From: Pseudomonas sp. LBUM920
GTDB taxonomy: Bacteria; Pseudomonadota; Gammaproteobacteria; Pseudomonadales; Pseudomonadaceae
Length of the DNA: 64,000 nucleotides
Assembly: GCF_003852315.1 (NCBI RefSeq)
Contig: NZ_CP027762.1
Location: 2,833,501-2,897,500, forward strand
Direction of reading: 5' to 3'
Under the pieces are notes generated by a model. The model worked only from the letters and a program-made list of their open reading frames with translations. It was not told where the DNA came from and made no database searches. The first letter of the stretch is position 1. Every line of letters starts with the position of its first letter. Shown in pieces: positions 52,529 to 62,024 of this stretch. The position numbers and the translations under genes are program-made.

Positions 52529-53938
52529 TCAGCGGTTCATCGGCGCCACAAAGCGGCTGTCGGCCGCACTGTAGATCCACGGCTCATCCACGTCTGTCAC
52601 CTTGAACCGCAGGGTCTGTGAACTGCTCGCCGGCTTGTCGGCCAACAATGCCACCGACACCGGCACATCGCTGATTTCCCCCGGCGCCAGGCTGAGCTCG
52701 GTCTTGCCTTGCAGCACGAAACCCTCGGCGTCCACCAACGCCAGGCGATAGTCCTGGCGCTGCTGGGTTTTGTTGATGACCTTGAGGCTGTAAATGTTTT
52801 CGATCAAGCCCTGGCTGTTTTCGCGAAACATGCCGCGGTCCTTGGTGACGTCGAGCGACACCATCGGCCGTCCTACCAGGGCCACCACCAGTGCGGCGAT
52901 CATCACCAGCAGCACGGCACTGTAGCCGATCAATCGCGGCCGAAGCAGGTGGGTTTTGCCGCCCTGCAGTTGATGCTCGGAGGTATAGCTCACCAGGCCG
53001 CGGGCATAGCCCATTTTGTCCATGATCGAATCGCAGGCGTCGATGCAGGCCGCGCAGCCGATGCACTCCATCTGCAAGCCGTCGCGGATATCAATGCCGG
53101 TAGGGCACACCTGCACGCACAGCTGGCAGTCGATGCAGTCACCCAGGCCGACGTCGGCGGGCGTCACGTCTCGTTTGCGCGGGCCGCGGTGTTCTCCACG
53201 CGCCGCATCGTATGAAATGGTCAGGGTGTCCTTGTCGAACATCACGCTCTGGAAGCGCGCATAGGGGCACATGTGCATGCACACCGCTTCACGCAGCCAG
53301 CCGGCATTGATGTACGTGGCCGCGGTGAAAAACAGCACCCAGAACAGGCTGACGCCGCCCATTTGCCACGTCAGCAGCTCCAAGGCCAAAGGCCGGATGG
53401 GCGTGAAGTAGCCGACAAACGTCAGCCCGGTCAACACGCTGATGCCCAGCCACAAGGCATGTTTGGCCGAGCGCCGCGCCAGCTTGTTCAGGCTCCATGG
53501 CGCTGCGTGGAGCTTGATGCGCTGGTTACGTTCGCCTTCGGTGACCTTTTCACACCACATGAACAGCCAGGTAAACGAGCTTTGCGGGCAGGTGTAGCCG
53601 CACCACACCCGGCCTGCGAACACGGTGATGGCAAACAGGCCAAAGGCGCAGATGATCAGCAGCGCCGACAACAGGATGAAGTCCTGGGGCCAGAAGGTTG
53701 CGCCGAAGATGTGGAATTTGCTCTCGGCCAGGTCCCACAGCACGGCCTGGCGCCCACCCCAGTTCAGCCATACGGTGCCGAAAAAGGCCAGGAACAGCAC
53801 CGCGGCGCCGGCTATGCGCAAGGTACGAAACAGGCCGGTAAAGCTGCGGGTATGGATCAGGTTGTCGCTGGATTTGGCCTTCACCTTCTTTGGGTGTATG
53901 GGCTCAAAGGTTTCCACGGTTGGGATTCTTTCGCTCAT
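52529..53938 (-). CDS. ccoG: cytochrome c oxidase accessory protein CcoG (RdxA/FixG)
   Basis: A 469-residue inner-membrane iron-sulfur protein needed for copper delivery to cbb3 oxidases. It has five to six TM helices, the membrane motif WCGYTCPQSSFTWLFMW with CxxxC, and two 4Fe-4S clusters: CIDCQLCVQVCP and CIGCAACIDACD. A C-terminal FixG domain is in the periplasm. It is apart from ccoNOPQ, so it is an orphan copy. A perfect FNR/ANR box lies about 170 bases upstream. The start at 53938 (MSERIPTVETFEPIHPKKV) is preferred over a start 24 bases earlier. Confidence 0.93.
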   Translation of the reverse strand: MSERIPTVETFEPIHPKKVKAKSSDNLIHTRSFTGLFRTLRIAGAAVLFLAFFGTVWLNWGGRQAVLWDLAESKFHIFGATFWPQDFILLSALLIICAFGLFAITVFAGRVWCGYTCPQSSFTWLFMWCEKVTEGERNQRIKLHAAPWSLNKLARRSAKHALWLGISVLTGLTFVGYFTPIRPLALELLTWQMGGVSLFWVLFFTAATYINAGWLREAVCMHMCPYARFQSVMFDKDTLTISYDAARGEHRGPRKRDVTPADVGLGDCIDCQLCVQVCPTGIDIRDGLQMECIGCAACIDACDSIMDKMGYARGLVSYTSEHQLQGGKTHLLRPRLIGYSAVLLVMIAALVVALVGRPMVSLDVTKDRGMFRENSQGLIENIYSLKVINKTQQRQDYRLALVDAEGFVLQGKTELSLAPGEISDVPVSVALLADKPASSSQTLRFKVTDVDEPWIYSAADSRFVAPMNR

Positions 53939-54108
53939 GGTCGTTCGCTCATCAGCCTCCATCAGGCGGATGAACTATGGACGCCGCTCTGTGTGCATAA
54001 CAGACTCAGCTAGGGCGATAAAAAGCGGATCAGATGGGGTTCGTCTACAAGGCTGTGGCCGGTCGCTGCACTCCGTGGCGCCAGGAGTGCAGCGCTAATC
54101 AGCGCACA

Positions 54109-54122
54109 TTGATACAGATCAA
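54109..54122 (-). promoter_or_regulatory. perfect ANR/FNR box upstream of ccoG
   Basis: TTGATACAGATCAA matches the consensus TTGAT-N4-ATCAA exactly. It lies 171 bases from the ccoG start and directly after the DUF3203 stop codon on the same strand. Anr controls high-affinity oxidase genes in Pseudomonas, so low-oxygen control of ccoG is plausible. No good -10 element was seen at the class II distance. Confidence 0.7.
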
Positions 54123-54362
54123 TCAAATTACCGAATCACTGTCGGTCGCCTTTAAGTGTTTGCGTCCATCCACGGCGCCGGCGACGGTCAAGGCATCGGC
54201 TTCGGCCTCGGTGATGTAGATCCTGTCGTTATCCAGCGTCACAAAAGACATGGCTTTGAGGCTGTCGGTACTGACCGTCACGTCGGGCGCAGGCAGGCTG
54301 CGCTCCTGGCCGTCTTCATCAACCTTGAAGTAGCACGTCTGGTTATCGATACGTACAGGCAT
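54123..54362 (-). CDS. DUF3203 protein
   Basis: A 79-residue small cytosolic protein beginning MPVRIDNQTCYFKVD and ending ATDSDSVI, matching the Pseudomonas DUF3203 family. AAGGAGA lies 8 bases before the ATG at 54362; much longer upstream frames are not supported. Function unknown. Upstream (54363-54485) is the divergent gap with mgtC. Confidence 0.82.
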   Translation of the reverse strand: MPVRIDNQTCYFKVDEDGQERSLPAPDVTVSTDSLKAMSFVTLDNDRIYITEAEADALTVAGAVDGRKHLKATDSDSVI

Positions 54363-54485
54363 GGTGATCTCCTTTTCCATTGGCGGGTGATCATTAGGGT
54401 TCACCCGGTTGCCCTGCGTTCCAGGCAACTGACTGGCGGTCGCCGTTGTCCATGCTAGACCCATAATCACAAAGGACCGCTTTCC

Positions 54486-55001
54486 ATGGATGCCTGGTGG
54501 AGCGAAGTGTGGCAAACCCTGCAAGCCGAATTTGCCGACATCGGCGATGCGAAACAACTCACCCAGATCACCGTGCGCTTGCTGATCGCCGCGCTCCTGG
54601 GCGGTATTCTCGGGTTCGAACGGGAACAGAAGGGCAAGGCGGCCGGTGTACGCACCCACATGCTGGTGGCGTTGGGCGCCGCGCTGTTTGTATTGGTGCC
54701 GCAGACGTCCGGCAGCCAGGCGGATGCGATGAGCCGGGTGCTTCAAGGCGTGATTGCCGGCATCGGATTTCTCGGCGCCGGCACCATTCTCAAAGGCAAG
54801 GAAGATGAGCAGGGCCAGCACGTCAAAGGCCTGACCACCGCTGCCGGCCTGTGGATGACTGCGGCAATCGGGGTTGCCGCCGGCATGGGCCGCGAATCGA
54901 CAGCGGTGCTCAGTACCTTGCTGGCCTTGGCGGTATTCAGCGTGATGCCCCGGATCGTCAGGGCATTCGAGATTGAGGATGACCGCCGATCAGGTGAGTA
55001 G
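54486..55001 (+). CDS. MgtC/SapB family membrane protein
   Basis: A 171-residue inner-membrane protein with four to five TM helices. The family core is intact: RLLIAALLGGILGFEREQKGKAAGVRTHMLVALGAALF (about 31-68) and GVIAGIGFLGAGTILKG (about 88-104), with a conserved Arg/Glu-rich loop. MgtC proteins help growth in low Mg and survival in host cells, often by lowering F-ATPase activity. The last 12 bases overlap the convergent 336-residue gene. Confidence 0.9.
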   Translation: MDAWWSEVWQTLQAEFADIGDAKQLTQITVRLLIAALLGGILGFEREQKGKAAGVRTHMLVALGAALFVLVPQTSGSQADAMSRVLQGVIAGIGFLGAGTILKGKEDEQGQHVKGLTTAAGLWMTAAIGVAAGMGRESTAVLSTLLALAVFSVMPRIVRAFEIEDDRRSGE

Positions 55002-56000
55002 ATCGTTTTCTTTGACCTGACCAAATATCTTTGCAACCAGCGCAGGCTCCCCCTGGTTGCCGGCAATCACCAGCACGCTGGCGTTGTGCGCACGCGAGTA
55101 TTTCAACTGCATCTCACCACTGGCGCCGGATAACTGGTTGACCCAGTGCAGCGGTTTATTCAGTTGCCGGCGAATGCCGGTGACGTCCAGCTTGTCCCGG
55201 TCGGTGACAAAGTGCCTGATTTCACACGGGTGCTCGAGCGTGGACTCAAGCGTGTTAGTGAAACTGTAGGTCTTGGGGTGGTTTTTACAGTCGGACTCGT
55301 AGTGGTCCCGTCGCTGCCAATCTTCAAGATGCGCATATTGCAACGGCTCGGTCACCTTCCGGACCTGAGTGGCAATGTCGCAGAGGTGTTTGCTCTTAAC
55401 CTGCAGGCTATGCATATAGTCCTGAATGCTCGTCAGGGGCGCGTGTTCCTGGCGGGAGAACGCGCGAACCATATCAAAGCGACTGCTCGGTGAGGCTTTC
55501 ATCAAGCTGGCTTTCAACGCGAACAGCGCCGCCTCCACATAGTTGCGATAGGCGCCGACCTGCTCGGTTTCAATGGGGCTCAAGACCGTGTCGAGCGAAC
55601 CTTTGTTCAGTTGGGTTTCGATCCTGGCGAGGATCTTGATGCAGGACGTTGCGTTGGGGCTGTTCAACAGGCACTTGAGGTTGTCGGGGGTCAACAGCCT
55701 GTCGATGGTGTTGAAGGTGTCTTTTGACTCGCTGGACTCAGGGTCGCGCATCAGGCGCTCAACGGTTTTGCGGTCCAGCTGGTCGCAGAGTTGCTTGAGC
55801 TGTTTTTCCAGCGCCGCCTGGTCGGCGGGTACGGCACCATCTGCACGCATCGGCTCGCGGGTGGTGTTCGGCGCCGACCGGAGCAGGGCGTCCAGCGCTT
55901 GAGCAGACACGCTCACGGGTGATGGCGGCATGGGGTGGGAATGAAGGTGGCCTGGGATGAGTTCGGCGCGGGCACGAGACGGCTGCTGGATAGTCGACAT
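54990..56000 (-). CDS. unrecognised 336-residue protein, effector-like N-terminus
   Basis: I do not recognise this protein. The first 45 residues are rich in Ser and Pro, with few acidic residues (MSTIQQPSRARAELIPGHLH..., then PMPPSPVSVSAQALDALL), a composition seen in type III secretion substrates. No signal peptide or TM helix is evident. The rest is mostly helical and charged, with Cys at roughly 71, 109, 119, 206, 239 and 256. Its codon use and base composition look less GC-rich than its neighbours by eye. AGGA lies 7 bases before the ATG. No hrp box was seen upstream. It overlaps mgtC by 12 bases, tail to tail. Confidence 0.65.
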   Translation of the reverse strand: MSTIQQPSRARAELIPGHLHSHPMPPSPVSVSAQALDALLRSAPNTTREPMRADGAVPADQAALEKQLKQLCDQLDRKTVERLMRDPESSESKDTFNTIDRLLTPDNLKCLLNSPNATSCIKILARIETQLNKGSLDTVLSPIETEQVGAYRNYVEAALFALKASLMKASPSSRFDMVRAFSRQEHAPLTSIQDYMHSLQVKSKHLCDIATQVRKVTEPLQYAHLEDWQRRDHYESDCKNHPKTYSFTNTLESTLEHPCEIRHFVTDRDKLDVTGIRRQLNKPLHWVNQLSGASGEMQLKYSRAHNASVLVIAGNQGEPALVAKIFGQVKENDLLT

Positions 56001-56233
56001 GATGAATCCTCAAAAACCAATCGGACGAGCGCTGGGGCCAGGGGCCTGGAAATGAAGTCAGCGCAAAATCAGTATGAGAACGATCGCATCGGTTGGAATT
56101 AGGGCTTTGCCTTTCTAGTGAGTGGGAATTTTCTGCGTCAACGCCTGCTCGCGAGTCACGGTTCAACGGCCAGTACTGCGTCGGCAGTACTCGCCGTGCC
56201 TTGCGAGCGGACGCTGAACCTATAAGGGCCTCG

Positions 56234-56392
56234 TCACAGAATGGCCGGCGGCTCGCTCGTTGGCGGTTCCTGCACCGGCGGTGGATCGTTTTCAGGGGGT
56301 TCCTGTTCAGGGATCGGCTTCGGCTCAGCGGGCGGTAACGTTGGGTCGTCGATGTTCGGATCGGGTGTTTCAGCCGGAATCGGGATATTCAT
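56234..56392 (-). CDS. 52-residue proline-rich protein
   Basis: A small acidic protein made almost only of Pro, Glu, Asp and Ile/Ala (MNIPIPAETPDPNIDDP... to EPPAIL), with repeated PEPxPIPEQEPP-like units. The start at 56392 has a very strong AAGGAGG 8 bases upstream, which argues it is translated. About 17 Pro predict an extended polyproline structure. No function known. It is divergent from glgE; the 204-base gap 56393-56596 should hold both promoters. Confidence 0.7.
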   Translation of the reverse strand: MNIPIPAETPDPNIDDPTLPPAEPKPIPEQEPPENDPPPVQEPPTSEPPAIL

Positions 56393-56596
56393 CGGTGTGG
56401 CCTCCTTTGTGCTTTGCTCTTGCGGTGGACATCCGCCTGGGGGAATTGATTCCCCGCCCAATGGCGACATATCCACCTGAACTTTTCACCTGACGCCAGG
56501 CTCGGACCTATTACGGCCCTGCTCAGGGAGAGCGTTGCCATATCAGAATTCGGATCAAGCAAAGAGCGTCCACAGGGCGTAAGGGGAAGATGCTCG

Positions 56597-58585
56597 ATGA
56601 CTGCTGAAACACTGGCTCCAGACGATTCCATTTTGCCGCTGTCCCAGGCGTTGTTATTGCCCAGGATCGCTATCGAAAGTACCGCGCCCGTGATCGACGG
56701 CGGCGAGTTTGCCGTGAAGGCCGTGGTCGGCCAGCGCATCAATGTCACCAGCAAGGTCTTTGCTGATGGCCACGACAAGCTTGCCGTACTGATCCGCTGG
56801 CGCCCGTTGCAGGACGAAAGCTGGCACAGCGTGGTGATGACCGACGTCGGCAACAATGGCTGGGAAGGCGCGTTCACTGTGACGCAGCAAGGCCCCCACC
56901 AATATTGCATCGAAGCCTGGATCGATACCTTTGCCAGCTTCTGTTATGAGCTGCGCAAGAAACACGAGGCCGGCGTGCCAGTCAGCCTTGAGTTGCAGGA
57001 AGGTCGCAGCCTGGTGTTGCAGGCCGCCGAGCGCAGTGACAACGAGCTGCGCGATCGCCTGATGCTGTTGCACCACGAACTGTCCGGTTTGCTGGAAACC
57101 GAGCAGGTCGCGCAGTTTCTGCACGAAGACAGTGCACACCTGATGACCCAGGCCGACCACCGTGCCTACTTGAGCGTCAGCCCGGTCTATCCGGTTGATG
57201 TCGAGCGCACCGCGGCGCAGTTTGCCAGCTGGTACGAGCTGTTTCCGCGCTCGATCACTGACGATCCTGCCCGCCACGGCACGTTCAACGACGTGCACTC
57301 TCGGCTGTCGATGATCCATGACATGGGCTTTGACGTGCTGTACTTCCCGCCGATCCATCCCATCGGGCGCAGCCATCGCAAAGGCAAGAACAACTCCCTG
57401 ACCGCCGGCCCCGATGATCCCGGCAGCCCGTACGCGATTGGCAGCGAGGAGGGCGGCCATGAAGCCATCCACCCGCAACTGGGCAGCCGCGATGACTTTC
57501 GTCGGTTGGTCAAGGCCGCCGCCGACCACGGCCTGGAAATCGCTCTGGACTTCGCCATCCAGTGTTCCCAGGACCACCCGTGGCTCAAGCAGCACCCGGG
57601 CTGGTTCAACTGGCGCCCGGACGGCACGATCAAATACGCCGAGAACCCGCCGAAGAAATACCAGGACATCGTCAACGTCGACTTCTATGCCGCCGACGCG
57701 ATTCCGAGCCTGTGGACTGAGTTGCGTGACGTCGTGCTGGGCTGGGTGGAAGAGGGCGTGAAGACCTTTCGGGTCGACAACCCTCACACCAAACCGCTGC
57801 CCTTCTGGCAATGGCTGATCAGCGACGTGCGCGGCAAACACCCTGACGTGATATTCCTCGCCGAAGCGTTCACCACGCCTGCAATGATGGCGCGCCTGGG
57901 CAAGGTCGGTTATTCGCAGAGTTACACCTACTTTACCTGGCGCAATACCAAGGCCGAGTTGAGCGAGTACTTTGCGCAATTGAACGAATCGCCCTGGCGC
58001 GAGTGCTACCGACCGAATTTCTTCGTCAACACGCCGGACATCAACCCCGGCTTCCTGCACGAATCCGGGCGGCCGGGTTTCTTGATCCGCGCCGCACTGG
58101 CCACCATGGGCTCGGGCCTGTGGGGCATGTATTCGGGGTTCGAGTTGTGCGAAGCCGCGCCGGTGCCGGGCAAGGAAGAGTACCTGGATTCAGAGAAGTA
58201 CGAGATCCGCCCGCGCGATTTCACGGCGCCCGGCAACATCATTGCCGAGATCGCGCAGCTCAATCGTATCCGCCGGCAGAACCCCGCGTTGCAAACGCAC
58301 CTGGGGTTGAAGCTCTACAACGCCTGGAACGACAACATTTTGTACTTCGGCAAGCGCAGTGAAGACGGCAGCAATTTCATCCTCGTCGCGGTGAACCTCG
58401 ACCCGTTCAATGCCCAGGAAGCCCATTTCGAGTTGCCGCTGTGGGAGCTGGGCTTGCCGGATGACGCCCAGACCCAAGGCGAAGACTTGATGAACGGGCA
58501 TCGCTGGACCTGGTACGGCAAGACTCAGTGGACGCGGCTGGAGCCGCATATGCCGTTTGGAATTTGGAGAATCACCACCTCCTGA
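56597..58585 (+). CDS. glgE: alpha-1,4-glucan:maltose-1-phosphate maltosyltransferase
   Basis: A 662-residue GH13 (subfamily 3) enzyme that extends alpha-glucan with maltosyl units from maltose 1-phosphate. The nucleophile Asp394 lies in FRVDNPHTKPLPFW, the same number as in Streptomyces GlgE; the acid Glu is in VIFLAEAFTTPAMM. The N-terminal domain (1-120) is the beta-sandwich and dimer region, the C-terminal beta domain ends the chain. The next gene, treS, makes its substrate. Start 56597 has AAGGGGAAG about 9 bases upstream. Confidence 0.95.
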   Translation: MTAETLAPDDSILPLSQALLLPRIAIESTAPVIDGGEFAVKAVVGQRINVTSKVFADGHDKLAVLIRWRPLQDESWHSVVMTDVGNNGWEGAFTVTQQGPHQYCIEAWIDTFASFCYELRKKHEAGVPVSLELQEGRSLVLQAAERSDNELRDRLMLLHHELSGLLETEQVAQFLHEDSAHLMTQADHRAYLSVSPVYPVDVERTAAQFASWYELFPRSITDDPARHGTFNDVHSRLSMIHDMGFDVLYFPPIHPIGRSHRKGKNNSLTAGPDDPGSPYAIGSEEGGHEAIHPQLGSRDDFRRLVKAAADHGLEIALDFAIQCSQDHPWLKQHPGWFNWRPDGTIKYAENPPKKYQDIVNVDFYAADAIPSLWTELRDVVLGWVEEGVKTFRVDNPHTKPLPFWQWLISDVRGKHPDVIFLAEAFTTPAMMARLGKVGYSQSYTYFTWRNTKAELSEYFAQLNESPWRECYRPNFFVNTPDINPGFLHESGRPGFLIRAALATMGSGLWGMYSGFELCEAAPVPGKEEYLDSEKYEIRPRDFTAPGNIIAEIAQLNRIRRQNPALQTHLGLKLYNAWNDNILYFGKRSEDGSNFILVAVNLDPFNAQEAHFELPLWELGLPDDAQTQGEDLMNGHRWTWYGKTQWTRLEPHMPFGIWRITTS

Positions 58586-58676
58586 AACCAGCCAGTCACC
58601 TGCAGGCGTCGGCACACGGCGCCTGCAGGGAGCGTGTTCCACCAGTTGGTTTTTTCAGAATTTTCAGGAGTTTCCA

Positions 58677-61600
58677 ATGGCGAAGAAACCCAAGGCTGCC
58701 ACCTTTATCAAAGACCCGCTCTGGTACAAGGACGCGGTGATTTATCAGGTTCACGTCAAATCCTATTTCGACTCCAACAACGACGGCATCGGTGATTTTC
58801 CCGGGCTGATCGCCAAGCTCGATTACATCGCCGACCTGGGCGTGAACACCATCTGGCTCTTGCCGTTCTACCCCTCGCCACGCCGCGACGACGGCTATGA
58901 CATTGCCGAGTACCGTGGCGTGCACAGCGACTACGGGACCATGGCCGACGCCAAGCGGTTTATTGCCGAAGCCCACCAACGCGGCCTGCGGGTCATCACC
59001 GAACTGGTGATCAACCACACCTCCGACCAGCATCCCTGGTTCCAGCGTGCGCGCAAGGCCAAGCCGGGTTCGGCCGCGCGCGACTTCTATGTGTGGTCCG
59101 ATGACGACCAGAAATACGACGGCACCCGCATCATCTTTCTCGACACCGAAAAATCCAACTGGACCTGGGACCCGGTCGCCGGTCAGTACTTCTGGCACCG
59201 TTTCTATTCCCACCAGCCGGACCTCAACTTCGACAACCCGCAGGTGATGAAGGCGGTGCTGTCGGTGATGCGTTATTGGCTGGACATGGGCATCGACGGC
59301 CTGCGCCTGGACGCCATTCCGTACCTGATCGAACGCGACGGTACCAATAACGAAAACCTCCCGGAAACTCACGACGTCCTCAAGCAGATCCGTGCCGAGA
59401 TCGACGCGCATTATCCCGACCGCATGCTGCTCGCCGAGGCCAACCAATGGCCGGAAGACACGCAGCTGTACTTCGGTGACAAAAAGGGTGACGACGGCGA
59501 TGAATGCCACATGGCGTTCCACTTCCCGCTGATGCCGCGCATGTACATGGCGCTGGCCCAGGAAGATCGCTTCCCCATCACCGATATTTTGCGCCAGACC
59601 CCGGAGATTCCCGCCAACTGCCAGTGGGCGATCTTCTTGCGCAACCACGATGAATTGACCCTGGAAATGGTCACCGACAAAGAACGCGACTACCTGTGGA
59701 ATTACTACGCCGCCGACCGTCGCGCGCGGATCAACCTGGGTATTCGTCGACGCCTGGCGCCACTGATGGAACGTGATCGCCGCCGTGTCGAACTGCTCAA
59801 TAGCCTGCTGTTGTCGATGCCGGGCACGCCGACCCTGTATTACGGCGATGAGATCGGCATGGGCGATAACATCTACCTGGGCGACCGCGACGGCGTGCGT
59901 ACGCCGATGCAGTGGTCCATCGACCGTAACGGCGGCTTTTCCCGCGCCGACCCGGCAAGCCTGGTGCTGCCGCCGATCATGGACCCGCTTTACGGCTACC
60001 AGTCGGTCAACGTCGAAACCCAGGCTCAGGACCCGCACTCGTTGCTGAACTGGACCCGGCGCATGCTCGCGGTGCGTAAGCAGTCCAAGGCCTTCGGCCG
60101 TGGCAGCTTGAAAATGCTCTCGCCGAGCAACCGCCGCATCCTGGCCTACACCCGTGAATTCACCGGCGAAGATGGCCGCACGGAAATCATCCTGTGCGTG
60201 GCTAACGTGTCACGCAGTGCCCAGGCCGCCGAACTGGACTTGTCGGCGTTCGCCGGCATGGTGCCGGTGGAGATGCTCGGCGGGAATGCCTTCCCGCCGA
60301 TTGGCCAGCTCAATTTCCTGCTGACCCTGGCGCCTTACGGTTTCTACTGGTTTGTGCTGGCGGCGGAAAACCAGATGCCGAGCTGGCATGTGGAACCGGC
60401 GCAGAGCATCCCGGACTTCACCACCCTGGTATTGAAAAAACGCATGGAAGAACTGCTCGAAGAACCGTGCCGCAGCACGCTGGAACAAACCTCGTTGCCC
60501 ACCTGGTTGCCCAAGCGGCGCTGGTTTGCCGGCAAGGACACCGCCATCGACAGTGTGCGCATTGCCTACGGCGTGCGCTTTGGCGACCCGCAGCACCCGG
60601 TGCTGCTCAGCGAAATCGAGGTGAGCAGCGCCGGCCAGGTCAGCCGCTATCAACTGCCATTTGGCTTTCTGGGCGAAGACCAGTTCACCAGCGCGTTGCC
60701 GCAGCAGTTGGCACTGGCCCGTGTACGCCGTGCGCGTCAGGTCGGCCTGGTAACCGACGCCTTCAGCCTTGAGCATTTTATTCGCGCGGTGATCCATGGC
60801 CTGCAAGCCGGCACCGTGCTGAATACCGGCGAAGGTGACTTGCGCTTTGAGGCCACGCCGCATCTGGCCAAGCTGCAACTGGGCGACGAATCGCAGGTGC
60901 GCTACCTGTCCGCCGAACAGTCCAACAGTTCGGTGGTCGTGGGCGAGAGCCTGGTGCTCAAGCTCATCCGCAAAGTCAGCGCCGGCGTGCACCCGGAGCT
61001 GGAAATGAGCGCTTACCTGACCGAAGCCGGTTACCCCAACATCTCGCCGTTGTTGGGCTCGATGGTGCGTCGTGACGGTGAAGGGCAAGACAACCTGTTG
61101 ATGATTGCCCAGGGCTACCTCAGCAACCAGGGCGATGCGTGGGCCTGGACGCAAAACAGCCTGGAGCGGGCGATTCGTGACGAGCTGGCCGAAGCCATGT
61201 CCGAACAGGAACAGCACTACAACGCCCTTGGCGAACTGCAAGACTTTGCCGGTTTGCTCGGCCAGCGCCTGGGTGAGATGCACGCGGTCTTGGCGGCAAC
61301 AACCACCAACAAAGACTTCAAACCCGAAGTCACGAGCGTCAAGGATACCCAGGCCTGGGCCAAGGACGTTGGCGCGCAGATCGACCGCGCGCTGCACTTG
61401 CTCAAGCTTCATCAAAGTCAATTGAACCCTGCCGATCAGGCGCTGGTCAGTGAATTGCTGACGCAGAAAAAAGCCATCGGCGCGCACGTTCAGGCCCTGG
61501 CGAAAGCCACGGCCGGCGGGTTGCGGATTCGGGTTCATGGTGACTTGCACCTGGGCCAGGTACTGGTGGTCAAGGGCGATGCTTACTTGATCGACTTTGA

Positions 61601-62024
61601 AGGCGAACCGGCGCGTGCGCTGCATGAGCGACGCGGCAAGCACAGCCCCTATAAAGATGTCAGTGGCGTGCTGCGCTCGTTCGATTACGCCGCCGCCATG
61701 GCCTTGAATGTGCAAGGTGTGGATCACTCGCCCGAAGCGGACATTGCCCGCAAGCGCGTGACCGACCGGTACTTGAGTGAAGCACGTCAGGCATTTACCC
61801 AGGCTTATCATCAGGCGACGTCTACACTGGCGCATGACTGGCAGGATGCCAAAGGCCAAAGCGCTGCGCTGACGTTGTTCAGCCTGGAAAAGGCCGCGTA
61901 TGAAGTGGCCTACGAAGCGGAAAATCGCCCGACCTGGTTGCCGGTGCCGTTGCAAGGTTTGCACGGTCTGCTCAGCGGGCTAACACCTATATCGAAAACT
62001 GCACGCGGTGGGGAGACGTCATGA
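58677..62024 (+). CDS. treS: trehalose synthase fused to maltokinase
   Basis: A 1115-residue bifunctional enzyme. Residues 1-550 are GH13 trehalose synthase (trehalose to maltose): nucleophile Asp212 (DGLRLDAIPYLIERDG), acid Glu254 (LLAEANQWPED) and NHDELT. Residues about 605-1105 are a Pep2-type maltokinase with WLPKRRWFAGKD, the catalytic loop HGDLHLGQVLV (His954, Asp956) and DFEGEP (Asp973). The fusion channels maltose to maltose 1-phosphate for GlgE. The start at 58677 has AGGAG 7 bases upstream; longer frames overlap the glgE end. The stop overlaps glgB as ATGA. Confidence 0.95.
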   Translation: MAKKPKAATFIKDPLWYKDAVIYQVHVKSYFDSNNDGIGDFPGLIAKLDYIADLGVNTIWLLPFYPSPRRDDGYDIAEYRGVHSDYGTMADAKRFIAEAHQRGLRVITELVINHTSDQHPWFQRARKAKPGSAARDFYVWSDDDQKYDGTRIIFLDTEKSNWTWDPVAGQYFWHRFYSHQPDLNFDNPQVMKAVLSVMRYWLDMGIDGLRLDAIPYLIERDGTNNENLPETHDVLKQIRAEIDAHYPDRMLLAEANQWPEDTQLYFGDKKGDDGDECHMAFHFPLMPRMYMALAQEDRFPITDILRQTPEIPANCQWAIFLRNHDELTLEMVTDKERDYLWNYYAADRRARINLGIRRRLAPLMERDRRRVELLNSLLLSMPGTPTLYYGDEIGMGDNIYLGDRDGVRTPMQWSIDRNGGFSRADPASLVLPPIMDPLYGYQSVNVETQAQDPHSLLNWTRRMLAVRKQSKAFGRGSLKMLSPSNRRILAYTREFTGEDGRTEIILCVANVSRSAQAAELDLSAFAGMVPVEMLGGNAFPPIGQLNFLLTLAPYGFYWFVLAAENQMPSWHVEPAQSIPDFTTLVLKKRMEELLEEPCRSTLEQTSLPTWLPKRRWFAGKDTAIDSVRIAYGVRFGDPQHPVLLSEIEVSSAGQVSRYQLPFGFLGEDQFTSALPQQLALARVRRARQVGLVTDAFSLEHFIRAVIHGLQAGTVLNTGEGDLRFEATPHLAKLQLGDESQVRYLSAEQSNSSVVVGESLVLKLIRKVSAGVHPELEMSAYLTEAGYPNISPLLGSMVRRDGEGQDNLLMIAQGYLSNQGDAWAWTQNSLERAIRDELAEAMSEQEQHYNALGELQDFAGLLGQRLGEMHAVLAATTTNKDFKPEVTSVKDTQAWAKDVGAQIDRALHLLKLHQSQLNPADQALVSELLTQKKAIGAHVQALAKATAGGLRIRVHGDLHLGQVLVVKGDAYLIDFEGEPARALHERRGKHSPYKDVSGVLRSFDYAAAMALNVQGVDHSPEADIARKRVTDRYLSEARQAFTQAYHQATSTLAHDWQDAKGQSAALTLFSLEKAAYEVAYEAENRPTWLPVPLQGLHGLLSGLTPISKTARGGETS

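Noticed and set aside
54363..54821. N-terminal extension of the DUF3203 frame to 232 codons
   Set aside because: It is antisense to the mgtC 5' half; the 79-residue form begins right after AAGGAGA and matches the family.
56001..56120. hrp box (GGAACC-N15/16-CCAC) upstream of the 336-residue orphan
   Set aside because: Searched by eye on the coding strand; no match found, so type III regulation is not supported.
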